From assembly GCF_000821305.1 (NCBI RefSeq), contig NZ_CCXK01000014.1, positions 186,001 to 250,000 on the forward strand: 64,000 nt of DNA. The letters are read 5' to 3'. Below are positions 17,375-26,499 of the stretch, piece by piece. The notes under the pieces were generated by a model. It was given only the letters and a program-made list of their open reading frames with translations, ran no database searches and was not told the origin of the DNA. The translations under genes were made by a program, and so were the position numbers. Within the stretch, counting starts at the first letter, position 1, and each line of letters begins with the position of its first letter. Source of the DNA: Clostridium culturomicium. GTDB taxonomy: Bacteria; Bacillota; Clostridia; Clostridiales; Clostridiaceae.

Positions 17375-18649
17375 CTATTTTCTTCTTTTTTCTGTTGCAT
17401 CCACAACTTTTGCAACAACTGCGGCACCTGTAACATTGGTTGCCGTTCTCATCATATCGATAACTGAATCAACAGCAATAATCATTGCCATACCTTCAAC
17501 TGGCAGTCCAAGAGTAGATAAAATAACAGTGGTTGACATTGTTGCAGCTCCTGGCACTCCTGCTATTCCTAAAGATGAAACCATAGTTGTTAAAACTATT
17601 AAACCATAGTGATATAACGATAAATCGGTATTAAACATATTCGCAACGAAAATTGCCACTATAGCTGGATATAATCCTCCGCAAGCATTCATTCCAACAG
17701 TTGCTCCAATCGGTGCAACAAATCCAGCAACCTCCTCTGAAACCTCAGCTCCATCCACAAGACTTTCAATGGTCACAGGTAATGTTCCATAGCTGCTTTG
17801 ACTTGTAAATGCAACAACTTGAGCTGGGAAAATGGCCTTAAAGAATTTTAGTGGATTTACCTTTGCAACAAAAGCAAGTAGTGGTGTATGAACTAATAAC
17901 ATCTGTAAGATACATGTAAGATATACAGCTATTATAACAATAGATAATGAACCTAAGGTATTAACTCCGTTCTGGCTTGCTGCCGTTGCAATTAAAGCAA
18001 ATACTCCGTAAGGCATTAACTTTAAGATCCATCTAGTAATCTCTTGAACAATTTCACTTGCTCCTAATAAAAATCCTTTAAAATATTTAACCTTCTCTGG
18101 TTCTCTGTTATCTAAAATAACTAAAGCTATGGCAATAAATACTGAAAATATAACAACTGGAATTATTTTTCCTTCCACCACTGCTCCTGCTGGATTGGCT
18201 GGTAGCATGTCCAATAAAACCTGTGAAAAGGCAGGTATCTCTTTAGCTGTGAAATCTATAGCACCATTAAAAGTTAACCCTGCTCCTAAATTAAATAGAT
18301 TTGCAACAACAATTCCAAGTAAAGCTGCAATTCCTGTTGTTCCTAAAAGCAACCCAACGGTCTTAATACCTATATTTTTCAAGGTATTTAAATCCTTTAG
18401 TCTGGCACTGCTTGTGGTTATTGCTAATATTACTAAAGGCATAACAATCATCTTAACTAAAGACATATAGCCCTTACCTACTGTGCTTAAGAAGCTGCTA
18501 TTCTCCTTAAAAATACTTCCTATTGCTAATCCCAATGCTAAAGCTGATAAGGATGCTAGAGAAAGCTTTCCCGTCTTTTTCTTCACCTTATAAATTATAA
18601 AAGCTGCTGAAATTGATAAAACTATTGCTAAAATTATTTGTATATTCAT
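17375..18649 (-). CDS. Cation:amino-acid symporter, probable L-cystine importer (TcyP type)
   Basis: A DAACS-family protein of 424 residues with eight or so helices. The hairpin loop segments are visible (VAFTSQSSYGTLPVT, near residue 280, with the serine-rich tip, and GVPGAATMSTTVILSTLG near 370). The N-terminus (MNIQIILAIVLSI) and the missing aspartate-transporter motifs fit the TcyP/YhcL cystine branch. The strongest support is upstream: a T-box with a probable TGC (Cys) specifier controls this gene, so uptake would rise when charged tRNA-Cys is scarce. Related carriers take up dicarboxylates or serine. Confidence 0.85.
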   Translation of the reverse strand: MNIQIILAIVLSISAAFIIYKVKKKTGKLSLASLSALALGLAIGSIFKENSSFLSTVGKGYMSLVKMIVMPLVILAITTSSARLKDLNTLKNIGIKTVGLLLGTTGIAALLGIVVANLFNLGAGLTFNGAIDFTAKEIPAFSQVLLDMLPANPAGAVVEGKIIPVVIFSVFIAIALVILDNREPEKVKYFKGFLLGASEIVQEITRWILKLMPYGVFALIATAASQNGVNTLGSLSIVIIAVYLTCILQMLLVHTPLLAFVAKVNPLKFFKAIFPAQVVAFTSQSSYGTLPVTIESLVDGAEVSEEVAGFVAPIGATVGMNACGGLYPAIVAIFVANMFNTDLSLYHYGLIVLTTMVSSLGIAGVPGAATMSTTVILSTLGLPVEGMAMIIAVDSVIDMMRTATNVTGAAVVAKVVDATEKRRK

Positions 18650-18717
18650 CTTTTTCCTCCTATGTTTAATAAATTATTTTATCTATGTTAATTGCCGGCC
18701 AACAATATTTTTAAACA

Positions 18718-18990
18718 CAAAAAACCTCCTGCCACTGTAAAAATACAGAGGCAGAAGGTATATATCTTCCACGGTTCCACTCTGATTAAGCATAAAATGC
18801 TCATCTCAATTCTAGTACTTACATACCATATCTCTATAATGGGAGAACCCATAAAAACCTACTTCATTTCGGCTTTTCAGCTCAAAGGCGCACTTCACTA
18901 AAATTCATCATAGGTTATTCCACCAATCTAACCTTCTCTGTGATAACTCCTAATAGTTACTTTACCTTATCAATGCTTTATCTTAAGTAA
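18718..18990 (-). promoter_or_regulatory. T-box leader, probable cysteine specifier
   Basis: On the minus strand the conserved T-box AGAGTGGAACCGTGG (18783-18769) is followed by a terminator hairpin, CCTTCTGCC with GGCAGGAGG, and a T-run at about 18718. Upstream lie Stem I elements: AGTA near 18958, a distal stem GGTTA/TAACC with the loop GGTGGAA, and TGAAG-TGC-GCCTTTGAGC on the 3' side. Counting back from the conserved TTTGAGC gives TGC (18892-18890) as specifier, that is tRNA-Cys; GTG, one base upstream, is the alternative. It precedes the cystine-type symporter. The strip 18650-18717 is the untranslated rest of the leader. Confidence 0.85.
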
Positions 18991-19089
18991 ATGCCCAAAT
19001 CTTTAATTTAGTTATTCGACCTTACTTTTCAAGTATTCCTTTCAATGAATATTAAAAGGAATTTCATTTGATTTTCTTTGATGTTTTTG

Positions 19090-19118
19090 ATTTTAATACA
19101 TTTTTTTTAAAACGTCAA
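19090..19118 (-). promoter_or_regulatory. Promoter of the T-box transcript
   Basis: TTGACG (19118-19113), a 17-base spacer and TAAAAT (19095-19090) on the minus strand. Transcription would start near 19083, about 90 bases before Stem I. An ATTCCTTT/AAAGGAAT dyad lies between them at 19036-19060. Confidence 0.6.
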
Positions 19119-19136
19119 CAGTTTTATTAATAGTAA

Positions 19137-20630
19137 TTATTTACTAACATTGAAATCTACTCTACTTATATCTATATTTTCTTCAAAAAGCTTTGCCAGT
19201 TCATCATACTGACTCATTTTATACTTTCTATAATCAAGGACTTCACTTTCTACAACTGCCTGGCCTTTATGCTTTCTTAGGGCGTTTATAAAGTCTTTTG
19301 CAAATTCACCTTCATCAAATACTCCATGAAGATAGGTTCCAAATACATTTCCCTCTTTATTGCACACTCCTAAATCTTCTCCTTCAGAGCTGATTATAAA
19401 ATCTTCAGCGCCTTCAAGAACTTCAGTTACGCCATTATGAATCTCATATCCAGTAACCTTAATTCCTGAGCAATCTTTGATAATATCACTGTTGCACTCT
19501 ATCCTTCCTTGAGTTTGGCAGGTTCTTTTTACGTCATTAAAGATAGTTTTTATCCTTAAAAGCCCAAGTCCCTTTTCAATAGTTGGCTCACCTTCAACTC
19601 CTTGTGAGTCATCAACCAGTTCTCCAAGAATTTGATACCCACCACAGATTCCAAAGATGATGGTGCCGCTTTTTTGAAGCTCCAATACTTTATCATAAAA
19701 TCCCATTTCTTTAATTGCCTTAAGATCATAAATAGTATTTTTACTTCCTGGTATTATTAACAAGTCTGGATTTTGAAGCTCTGAAGAATCAGATACATAT
19801 CTCACTGATACGTCCTTCATAATTTCAAGTGCATTAAAATCAGTAAAATTAGACATATGTGGAAGCCTTACAATCGCAATGTCAAAGCCCTCAGCCTTTG
19901 ATTTTTCTTTTATTCTTTCAGTAACACTGTCTTCATCCTCTATATCAAGATTAAAGTAAGGCAGCACACCTAAGACCGGCACCTTAATTATGTCTTCAAG
20001 CTGCTTCATTGCATCTTCAAAGAATTCAGCTTTTCCTCTAAATTTATTGATGATTACACCTTTAACTAAAGCTCTTTCCTCTTCTGTTAAAAGCATTAAA
20101 GTTCCTACCACAGAAGCAAAAACTCCACCTCTATCAATATCTGCCACCAAAATTACATCTGCCCCAGCAGCCTTCGCCATGGACATATTTGCAATGTCAG
20201 TTTCTCTAAGATTAATCTCTGCACAGCTTCCCGAACCTTCAAGAACCATAACCTCATAATCCTTAGAAAGGTCTTCAAAGGTGTTCTTTACGATCTTTTT
20301 CAGTTCTTTATTTAACTCCTTATACTTATAAGCATCCATGGTGCAATGCACCCTGCCGTTGACAATAACCTGAGTTTTATTATTGCCGCCTGGCTTTAAA
20401 AGCACTGGATTCATTTCAGCTAAGGGTTTAATTTCACATGCCTCAGCTTGTACCACCTGTGATCTTCCCATTTCAAGGCCATCTTCTGTTACAAAGGAGT
20501 TTAAAGAAATATTCATAGCTTTAAAGGGTGCAACCTTAAAACCTTTTTTTCTATAATATCTGCAGATTGCTGTGGCAACGGTGCTCTTTCCAACGGAAGA
20601 TGCCGTTCCCAGTACCATAATCTTCTTCAT
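19137..20630 (-). CDS. cobQ: Cobyric acid synthase
   Basis: Glutamine- and ATP-dependent amidation of cobyrinic acid a,c-diamide at positions b, d, e and g, giving cobyric acid. The N-terminal dethiobiotin-synthetase-like domain begins MVLGTASSVGKSTVATA (P-loop) and continues FKAMNISLNS. The C-terminal class I amidotransferase has its nucleophile in FGICGGYQILGE near residue 327 and the histidine in YLHGVFDEGEF near 430. At 497 residues it is full length. It is the last gene of the cobalamin operon, one base after the Dph6-like gene stop. Enough remains of all motifs to call it active. Confidence 0.95.
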   Translation of the reverse strand: MKKIMVLGTASSVGKSTVATAICRYYRKKGFKVAPFKAMNISLNSFVTEDGLEMGRSQVVQAEACEIKPLAEMNPVLLKPGGNNKTQVIVNGRVHCTMDAYKYKELNKELKKIVKNTFEDLSKDYEVMVLEGSGSCAEINLRETDIANMSMAKAAGADVILVADIDRGGVFASVVGTLMLLTEEERALVKGVIINKFRGKAEFFEDAMKQLEDIIKVPVLGVLPYFNLDIEDEDSVTERIKEKSKAEGFDIAIVRLPHMSNFTDFNALEIMKDVSVRYVSDSSELQNPDLLIIPGSKNTIYDLKAIKEMGFYDKVLELQKSGTIIFGICGGYQILGELVDDSQGVEGEPTIEKGLGLLRIKTIFNDVKRTCQTQGRIECNSDIIKDCSGIKVTGYEIHNGVTEVLEGAEDFIISSEGEDLGVCNKEGNVFGTYLHGVFDEGEFAKDFINALRKHKGQAVVESEVLDYRKYKMSQYDELAKLFEENIDISRVDFNVSK

Positions 20631-20631
20631 A

Positions 20632-21288
20632 CTACTTACCTCTTATATCTAAATAGCCGTGGGTTTCCGTTTTTACAATCCCTGCGGCTTCAAAATCTAT
20701 TGGATTTTTAAATAGCGGTCCATCATAAACAAAGCTATGATATTCACCATTTTCACCACAAGCATCTGAACCTGTAGCCTTAATATCATGAACCACTTCT
20801 CTTGTTAAAGTTTTTCCTAGAAACTCTTCACCAAGCCACTGTAAGTTAACATTCTTAATAACAGTTTTAAATCCTGAGTCTATAAACTCATAAACTAAGT
20901 CTTCTCTTCCTTCCTGCCATAAAGGGAACACTGCCTCAATACCAGCTTCCTCACATCTATCTGTGCACCACTCTCTATGGCCTTCTAAATCTATATCTCC
21001 ATAAACGCAGCTGTCTATGCCTAGATTTTCCTTTGCTCTAATTAAGGCTTCCTTAAATGTTACTTCATAGTCTGTACCACTAGATTCAACTATCATCAGT
21101 GGAATATCTAATGCCTTTGATACTTCATCTAAAAGCTCATTTGGAACTCCATGAAACCAAGACCTGCCTGCCTTTTTATCCACCGTAACTAACAAAGCAC
21201 TAGGTTTATGACCCTGCTGTATCATTCTATATAAAGCTAATGTACTATCCTTGCCACAGCTATAGGACATTATAAACTTTTTCCCCAT
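20632..21288 (-). CDS. Dph6-like ATP pyrophosphatase in the cobalamin operon
   Basis: ATG 21288 has GGAGGTAAT just upstream; the longer frame to 21309 has no site and overlaps btuD. The 218 residues start KFIMSYSCGKDSTLALY, the PP-loop (SCGKDS) of N-type ATP pyrophosphatases. GDIDLEGHREWCTDRCEEAG and ACGENGEYHSFVYDGP follow, both characteristic of the diphthine-ammonia-ligase (Dph6/MJ0570) family. These enzymes adenylate a carboxylate and add ammonia. Bacteria lack diphthamide, so another amidation is expected. Position between btuD and cobQ suggests amide chemistry on a corrinoid, which is inference. Confidence 0.8.
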   Translation of the reverse strand: MGKKFIMSYSCGKDSTLALYRMIQQGHKPSALLVTVDKKAGRSWFHGVPNELLDEVSKALDIPLMIVESSGTDYEVTFKEALIRAKENLGIDSCVYGDIDLEGHREWCTDRCEEAGIEAVFPLWQEGREDLVYEFIDSGFKTVIKNVNLQWLGEEFLGKTLTREVVHDIKATGSDACGENGEYHSFVYDGPLFKNPIDFEAAGIVKTETHGYLDIRGK

Positions 21289-21292
21289 ATTA

Positions 21293-22048
21293 TTACCTCC
21301 ATTTTTCAAGAGTCTCCACCATGAAGCCTTTTACATCTATTCCATAGACAGCTTCTAGCTTTTCATCTCTGAAAACCACAGATGGAGGACCGTCACTTAC
21401 AATCTTACCTGCATCGATAATTACAACTTCTTCACCAAAAGCTTGAACTAAGTTTAAATCATGAAGCACTGCCACTACAATTTTATCATTTTCTTTTGTC
21501 CATTTGTTTAAGTACTCCAGAATCTCAATTTGACATTTCAAATCTAAATGATTTGTAGGTTCATCTAACAAAATTACTTCTGGATCCTGAGCAAAGGCTC
21601 TCGCTAAAAATACTCTTTGCAGCTGTCCGCCTGACAGTTCGCTGATTAGTTTATCTTTTATGTCCAAAACTCCTGCATTTTCTAAGCTTTTTTCGATAAT
21701 CTCATAATCTTCTTTTCCTAATTGCGCAAATACTCCCTTAAGATGGGCATACCTTCCTAAAGCAACTGTTTCATATACAGTGTAAGGAAAATGAATTGCA
21801 CTTGATTGAGACATTAAAGCAACCTTTTTTGCCAATTCTTTTCTATTTAATTTTTTAACTTCCTTGGAATCTAAGGTTATGCTTCCTCTGTAATCCAAAA
21901 GGTTTGCTATGGACTTTAAAAGTGTACTTTTTCCACATCCATTTGGACCTACTATACAAAGATTTTTCCCCCTGGTAACTTTAAATTCAACACCTTTAAC
22001 CACGTCAACTCCATCGTAACCACAGCACAAATCTTTAACCTCTAACAT
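21293..22048 (-). CDS. btuD: Corrinoid ABC transporter ATPase
   Basis: FepC/BtuD-type ATPase of 251 residues. Walker A is GPNGCGKST, signature LSGGQLQRVFLARA, Walker B VILLDEPTNHLD, and the switch VLHD. I take ATG 22048, with AGGTGAG upstream; GTG 22057 overlaps the ribosome binding site. It energises the BtuC permease encoded immediately before it. Being under the cobalamin riboswitch makes corrinoid the substrate rather than ferric siderophore, though the family alone could not separate them. Confidence 0.88.
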   Translation of the reverse strand: MLEVKDLCCGYDGVDVVKGVEFKVTRGKNLCIVGPNGCGKSTLLKSIANLLDYRGSITLDSKEVKKLNRKELAKKVALMSQSSAIHFPYTVYETVALGRYAHLKGVFAQLGKEDYEIIEKSLENAGVLDIKDKLISELSGGQLQRVFLARAFAQDPEVILLDEPTNHLDLKCQIEILEYLNKWTKENDKIVVAVLHDLNLVQAFGEEVVIIDAGKIVSDGPPSVVFRDEKLEAVYGIDVKGFMVETLEKWR

Positions 22049-22057
22049 ATGTCTCAC

Positions 22058-23089
22058 CTACTTTGATTTCTTAAAATATATATATGCAAAGAATGGACCT
22101 CCAATAAGAGCTGTTACTGCTCCAACTGGTAATTCTGAAGGTACCACTATGGTTCTTGCAATTAAATCTGTGATTATCATCATGCAGCCACCAAGAACCA
22201 CTGACATTGGAACTACATAGGAATGCTTTGAACCAAATATCTTTCTAACCACATGCGGTGCAATTAAATCAATAAATCCAATAGTTCCACTTAAAGCAAC
22301 GGAACTTCCTGTTAATATTGCAACAAAAATAAATAAGCTTCTTTTAACCTTAACAGTGTCGACACCTATAGCTTTTGCTTGTTCTTCTCCAAAGGTCAAA
22401 ACATCCATTTCCTTAAGATAAATAAAAAGCCCTAAAAGTCCTATTATAAAAAATGGTACTCCAGCCTTAACATAAGTCCAGCCTCTCATTGAGAATGAAC
22501 CCATAGACCACATGGTTATACTTTCAATTTTATCCGTCATAAGTGCTGATAATGTAGTTAATGCAGCACTAAAAAATAATGAAATAACCATACCACTTAA
22601 AATTATTGTAGTATTTGACATGCTCCTGTCTACTTTTTCAGAAAACTTAAGAACTATTGCCATTGTCACTAAACTGAAAATAAACCCAACCACAGGCATT
22701 GTTAAGTTTCCTAAAAGAGGAATTGATATTCCTGAAACTATAACAAGACCAACTCCTAAAGATGCTCCTGAAGATAAACCAAGGGTAAAGGGTGAAGCCA
22801 ACTGATTCTTTAATACTGACTGAACCACAGCACCACTTGCTGCCAGTGAACCTCCTACAATAAAGGCAAGAAGTACTCTTGGTAATCTTAAATTCCAAAT
22901 GATTGCAACCTGTTGTGAATCAATTCCTTCTGCTAATGGGACTCTTAAAATCTTATGGGCTAATATTGAAAAAACATCAAATATGCCAATATTGGAACTT
23001 CCAATGGAAGTTCCAATACAGATTATTAATAAAACCAGTGGAATTGATAAGAGTGCTAAAGTTCTATTCCTGGATGTCTTTATATTCAT
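22058..23089 (-). CDS. btuC: Corrinoid ABC transporter permease
   Basis: FecCD-family permease of 343 residues with about ten helices. The segment ESITMWSMGSF and GGPFFAYIYFKKSK at the C-terminus are family hallmarks, as is GTIGFIDLIAPHVVRKIFG near residue 265 (the coupling region for the ATPase). The start overlaps the end of btuF by 26 bases, so the two are translationally coupled. Substrate assignment rests on the upstream cobalamin riboswitch. Confidence 0.88.
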   Translation of the reverse strand: MNIKTSRNRTLALLSIPLVLLIICIGTSIGSSNIGIFDVFSILAHKILRVPLAEGIDSQQVAIIWNLRLPRVLLAFIVGGSLAASGAVVQSVLKNQLASPFTLGLSSGASLGVGLVIVSGISIPLLGNLTMPVVGFIFSLVTMAIVLKFSEKVDRSMSNTTIILSGMVISLFFSAALTTLSALMTDKIESITMWSMGSFSMRGWTYVKAGVPFFIIGLLGLFIYLKEMDVLTFGEEQAKAIGVDTVKVKRSLFIFVAILTGSSVALSGTIGFIDLIAPHVVRKIFGSKHSYVVPMSVVLGGCMMIITDLIARTIVVPSELPVGAVTALIGGPFFAYIYFKKSK

Positions 23090-23999
23090 TTGGGTATAAA
23101 GCCTTAGCCATTTCTTTTAATGCCTTAATTATATTTTGAGAACCTCTTGCTGAAGCATTTTTATCTATCTGATAAATATCTCCATTTTTAACTGCAGTGA
23201 TTGTGTCCCATCCATCACGGCTTTTAATGTCTTCAATTGCAGTTTTTCCTGCTGGTGTTAAGTTAGGATCGTTTGATAATATCACATCTGGATTTGCAGC
23301 TAAAACAGACTCTGGAGTTGCTGTAATCCAAGATTCTTCCTTACCAAATATGTTTTCTCCACCAACAACCTCAATCATTTCATTTAAGAAAGTATTATTT
23401 CCAAAAGTATAAAGTCCACCACCTGAACCAATTTCAAAGTAAACCTTTTTCTTATTTTCAATTTTACTTCCTATTTCCTTAATAGCATCAACTTCTTTTT
23501 TCATTGTTTCCACTATCTCTTTACCCTTTTTCTCTGTTCCTGTTACTTCTGCCATAAATTCAATATCTTCATAAATTCCATCTATACTTGAGCTACTTGG
23601 AATATAAACAACAGTGATTCCAGCTTCCTTTAAAAGAGCAAACGGATCTTCATCTCCTGCCTTATTATGACCTGAAGCTATTATTATATCTGGATCTAAA
23701 CCTATTAAAGTTTCCGCATCTGGGTTCCTAAAGTCTATTTGTGGTAAATCCTTATCGATTCCTTCCACGTCAGATGAATATTTATCTATTGCGACAAGCT
23801 TATCAGCCAAGCCAAGTCCAACTAAAACTTCAGTATTAGATGGTGCTGTTGATACAATGGTTTTAATGTCTTTAGGTATCTCAAATTCATTTCCTTCCCT
23901 GTCCTTCATTACAGTTGGTTCCTTTGAACACCCTGTCATAACCATCAATGCCATTACTGCACCTGCAACTAATGATAATAATTTTTTTGATTTTCTCAT
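23064..23999 (-). CDS. btuF: Corrinoid-binding lipoprotein
   Basis: Substrate-binding protein of the ABC importer. AGGAGGAAGAAGAC leads to ATG 23999. A signal peptide ends in the lipobox VMTGC near residue 23. The two-lobed class III binding fold follows: TIVSTAPSNTEVLVGLGL, then DIIIASGHNK, and VILSNDPNLTPAGK near residue 240. The family includes siderophore and B12 binders. The riboswitch in the leader and the cobalamin genes downstream favour B12 or cobinamide. Confidence 0.87.
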   Translation of the reverse strand: MRKSKKLLSLVAGAVMALMVMTGCSKEPTVMKDREGNEFEIPKDIKTIVSTAPSNTEVLVGLGLADKLVAIDKYSSDVEGIDKDLPQIDFRNPDAETLIGLDPDIIIASGHNKAGDEDPFALLKEAGITVVYIPSSSSIDGIYEDIEFMAEVTGTEKKGKEIVETMKKEVDAIKEIGSKIENKKKVYFEIGSGGGLYTFGNNTFLNEMIEVVGGENIFGKEESWITATPESVLAANPDVILSNDPNLTPAGKTAIEDIKSRDGWDTITAVKNGDIYQIDKNASARGSQNIIKALKEMAKALYPNEYKDIQE

Positions 24000-24064
24000 G
24001 TCTTCTTCCTCCTAAATGATAAATATCTGGGGCTAGTCTTACGCACTCTTGCATAAGGACATAA

Positions 24065-24087
24065 AAAAGACACCTTGAAGGTGTCCA
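24065..24087 (-). terminator. Terminator in the cobalamin leader
   Basis: On the minus strand GACACCTTCAAGGTGTC is followed by a six-base T-run. It lies between the cobalamin aptamer (ending near 24215) and the btuF start at 23999. It is the likely switch output: ligand-bound RNA would leave this hairpin free to stop transcription. The antiterminator partner is not obvious in the 130 bases between. Confidence 0.7.
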
Positions 24088-24214
24088 CAATACATAATAA
24101 TTAATTCAAACAACTCACAAATTATACACAATTCATACAATTTAACAACTTGTTCTCTTAAATCAATTTGTATTTACTATCTCACCCTCAGAAGATAATA
24201 AGCTTCATAATATA

Positions 24215-24360
24215 AATGGCAGGTCTCCCGGCTCTACATCATTCTACTTTCCATGCCTTCCCGCAAAATCTGCAGTGGCTTTATCAGGATTTCGTCTGTA
24301 TTACGGTTACTGGGGTAGCTTAGGCTCAACCTAATTCCCTATTAAGTTACAAACACCAAT
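24215..24360 (-). promoter_or_regulatory. Cobalamin (AdoCbl) riboswitch
   Basis: The minus strand shows the expected elements. The B12 box region AAAGCCACTGCAG lies at 24283-24271, GGGAAGGCATGG follows, and GAGCCGGGAGACCTGCC closes the aptamer near 24215. At the 5' side are GGTGTTTGTAAC and GGGAATTAGG. These match the class I cobalamin aptamer. It stands between cobD (ending at 24400) and btuF, so it controls uptake plus the Dph6-like and cobQ genes but not the cobU-cobS-cbiB-cobD genes upstream. The whole gap 24000-24399 is this leader. Confidence 0.93.
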
Positions 24361-24399
24361 CATATTGAATTTTCAACTTAAATTATATTCTTTACTTGT

Positions 24400-25482
24400 T
24401 TATTTGTCAAATGAAACAGTTTTCATTACAGAAATTAACTTCTCATTTTCCTTTGCTGTTCTAACAGCTACTCTATAAAAATTCTCACTTAGTCCTTCAT
24501 AATTTCCACAGCTTCTTATGAGAATTCCTTTTTGAAGCAATGTTTCCTTTAAATTTATATTCTTTAATGTCTTAAACATGATAAAATTCACGGATGGTTT
24601 AAAAACTTTTATAAAATCAAGTTTATTTAGCTCCTTATACAACCAATTTTTTTGCTCCTCAACATATTTAATAGTTTTATTTATATATTCCTTTTCTTTC
24701 ACTCCAGTGCATACACCTTCTGCAGCAACAATATTAACAGCCCAAGGAATCGAAACCTTGTTAATACTTTCTATGATAGCTTCATTACTGCTGATACCAT
24801 AACCAATTCTTATTCCAGGCATTGCAAAGAATTTAGTTAAGGACTTAACTATAATTAAATTATTATAGTTCTTAATTAATTCAATTGAAGAATATTTAAA
24901 TTTCTCTTCAACAAAATCTAAAAAAGACTCATCTAAAACAACCTTAGTTCCAAACTTTTCAGCCTTTTTAAGTACCTTTTCAACAAACTTTTTTTCTGTA
25001 AGAACTCCTGTTGGATTATTAGGATTACATATAAATATTAAATCAATCTCTTCATCAATGTCTTTTATAAAATTATCATCAATTCGAAATTCATTTTCCT
25101 CCTTCAAGGAATAATATTTAACTTCTCCATCTATACTCCTCACAGCTTCTTCATATTCTGAAAAAGTCGGCGCTGGAAGTAATACCTTTTTAGGTTTTAA
25201 AGCTCTTACTATATTAAATATAACCTCAGCAGCTCCATTACCAATAAATATATTGAGCAAATCAATCCCTTCGTAACTGCATATAGTATGCTTCAAATTA
25301 TAATAAGTTATGTCTGGATATCTTTCAACTAAATTCAATGCTGAAATCATGCTGTCCTTTACTTTTTTATTTAAGCCTAAAGGATTAATATTAGCTGAAA
25401 AATCAATGATATCCTTATGGTTTATATTATATTTCCTTCCTATTTCCTCGACATTTCCACCATGTACTGCCATATTCTTCAC
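24400..25482 (-). CDS. cobD: Threonine-phosphate decarboxylase (cobalamin side chain)
   Basis: Class I PLP aminotransferase fold of 360 residues, beginning VHGGNVEEIGRKYN and IIDFSANINPLG, the opening of the CobD branch (HisC-like enzymes lack it). NPNNPTG near residue 153, DESFLDF, and the PLP lysine in IVKSLTKFFAMPGIRIGY near residue 220 are visible. It makes (R)-1-amino-2-propanol O-phosphate from L-threonine phosphate for the nucleotide loop linker. It is followed directly by the riboswitch leader. It may also continue into the btu genes when the switch is open. Confidence 0.9.
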   Translation of the reverse strand: MKNMAVHGGNVEEIGRKYNINHKDIIDFSANINPLGLNKKVKDSMISALNLVERYPDITYYNLKHTICSYEGIDLLNIFIGNGAAEVIFNIVRALKPKKVLLPAPTFSEYEEAVRSIDGEVKYYSLKEENEFRIDDNFIKDIDEEIDLIFICNPNNPTGVLTEKKFVEKVLKKAEKFGTKVVLDESFLDFVEEKFKYSSIELIKNYNNLIIVKSLTKFFAMPGIRIGYGISSNEAIIESINKVSIPWAVNIVAAEGVCTGVKEKEYINKTIKYVEEQKNWLYKELNKLDFIKVFKPSVNFIMFKTLKNINLKETLLQKGILIRSCGNYEGLSENFYRVAVRTAKENEKLISVMKTVSFDK

Positions 25483-25531
25483 CTCCCTATAGTTAACTTT
25501 TCCTTTTTAACTTTTCATTTAATATGGCTAA

Positions 25532-26485
25532 TTATATAAACATATAAATCAACTTATTGATAAGTAATGCCACAAGCCACCCCATAGTTGAAGCCACATA
25601 TAGCAATTTATTAGCTTCATTCACCTTATTAACAGTTATATCTTCCAAATTATCTCCTATAGTTGGCTTTTCAACTAACTTTCCAAAATAGTAATTTGCG
25701 CCACCAAGTCTTACTCCTAAAGCTCCTGCAAACGCTGCCTCTGGATGTGCACTATTGGGGCTGCTATGATTAAATTTATCCCTATTATAAATTCTTAGAG
25801 ACCTTTCTCCATTGAAACCTAAAAGATATGCTGCAGCAACTGTAAGATATCCTGCCAGTCTTGCTGGTATAAAATTGAAAACATCATCTATCTTTGCTGG
25901 AAAAAATCCAAAGTCCATATACTCATCATTTTTATAACCAAACATGGAATCCATTGTATTTACTGCTTTATATGCAAAAGCTAAAGGTGCTCCACCAATC
26001 CCTGCATATAATAACGGTGCTATTACTCCATCTGCCATATTCTCAGCAATGGTTTCTATAACAGCTCTTAAAATTGCTTCTTTATCTAAATTCATAGTAT
26101 CTCGTCCCACAATATAAGATAACTGTTTTCTTGCTCCCTCTATGTCATCCTTTAAAACAAAAGATACTACCTTAAGCCCCTCAACCTTCAACGCTTTAGT
26201 CGAAATACAGAAATATATCATTACTCCAGCAGCGATTGTTGCCAAACTCCAGCTAAAATATCCAATAACCCATAATATAATGCTACTTAGAATATACACA
26301 CTAAATACAGCAACAAGCCAAGTTACTAACCCTGCAATCTTTAAATTGTTTTTAAACCTACTTCTAAAAAAACTTTCTAGCTTCTTACATAAAGCTCCAA
26401 TAAATCTTATTGGATGATACGGATTTTGAGGATCTCCAATTATCAAATCCAATATGAAACCAATAGTAATTTCCTTCACTTTCAC
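25532..26485 (-). CDS. cbiB: Adenosylcobinamide-phosphate synthase
   Basis: Integral membrane protein of 317 residues that attaches aminopropanol (phosphate) to adenosylcobyric acid. The family signature is complete: GFILDLIIGDPQNPYHPIRFIG at residues 8-29 (core GDPQNPYHP), IVGRDTMNLD, SSPNSAHPEAAFAGALGVRLGG near residue 235, and five or so helices. The CobU-like short gene starts 14 bases upstream and cobD lies 49 bases downstream, so it is part of one operon. Gene names differ by convention: cbiB equals cobD of Pseudomonas. Confidence 0.95.
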   Translation of the reverse strand: MKVKEITIGFILDLIIGDPQNPYHPIRFIGALCKKLESFFRSRFKNNLKIAGLVTWLVAVFSVYILSSIILWVIGYFSWSLATIAAGVMIYFCISTKALKVEGLKVVSFVLKDDIEGARKQLSYIVGRDTMNLDKEAILRAVIETIAENMADGVIAPLLYAGIGGAPLAFAYKAVNTMDSMFGYKNDEYMDFGFFPAKIDDVFNFIPARLAGYLTVAAAYLLGFNGERSLRIYNRDKFNHSSPNSAHPEAAFAGALGVRLGGANYYFGKLVEKPTIGDNLEDITVNKVNEANKLLYVASTMGWLVALLINKLIYMFI

Positions 26486-26499
26486 ACCTTCTTTTCTAG

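Noticed and set aside
18692..18901. A 69-codon plus-strand frame
   Set aside because: It is antisense to the T-box leader, whose conserved elements explain the sequence.
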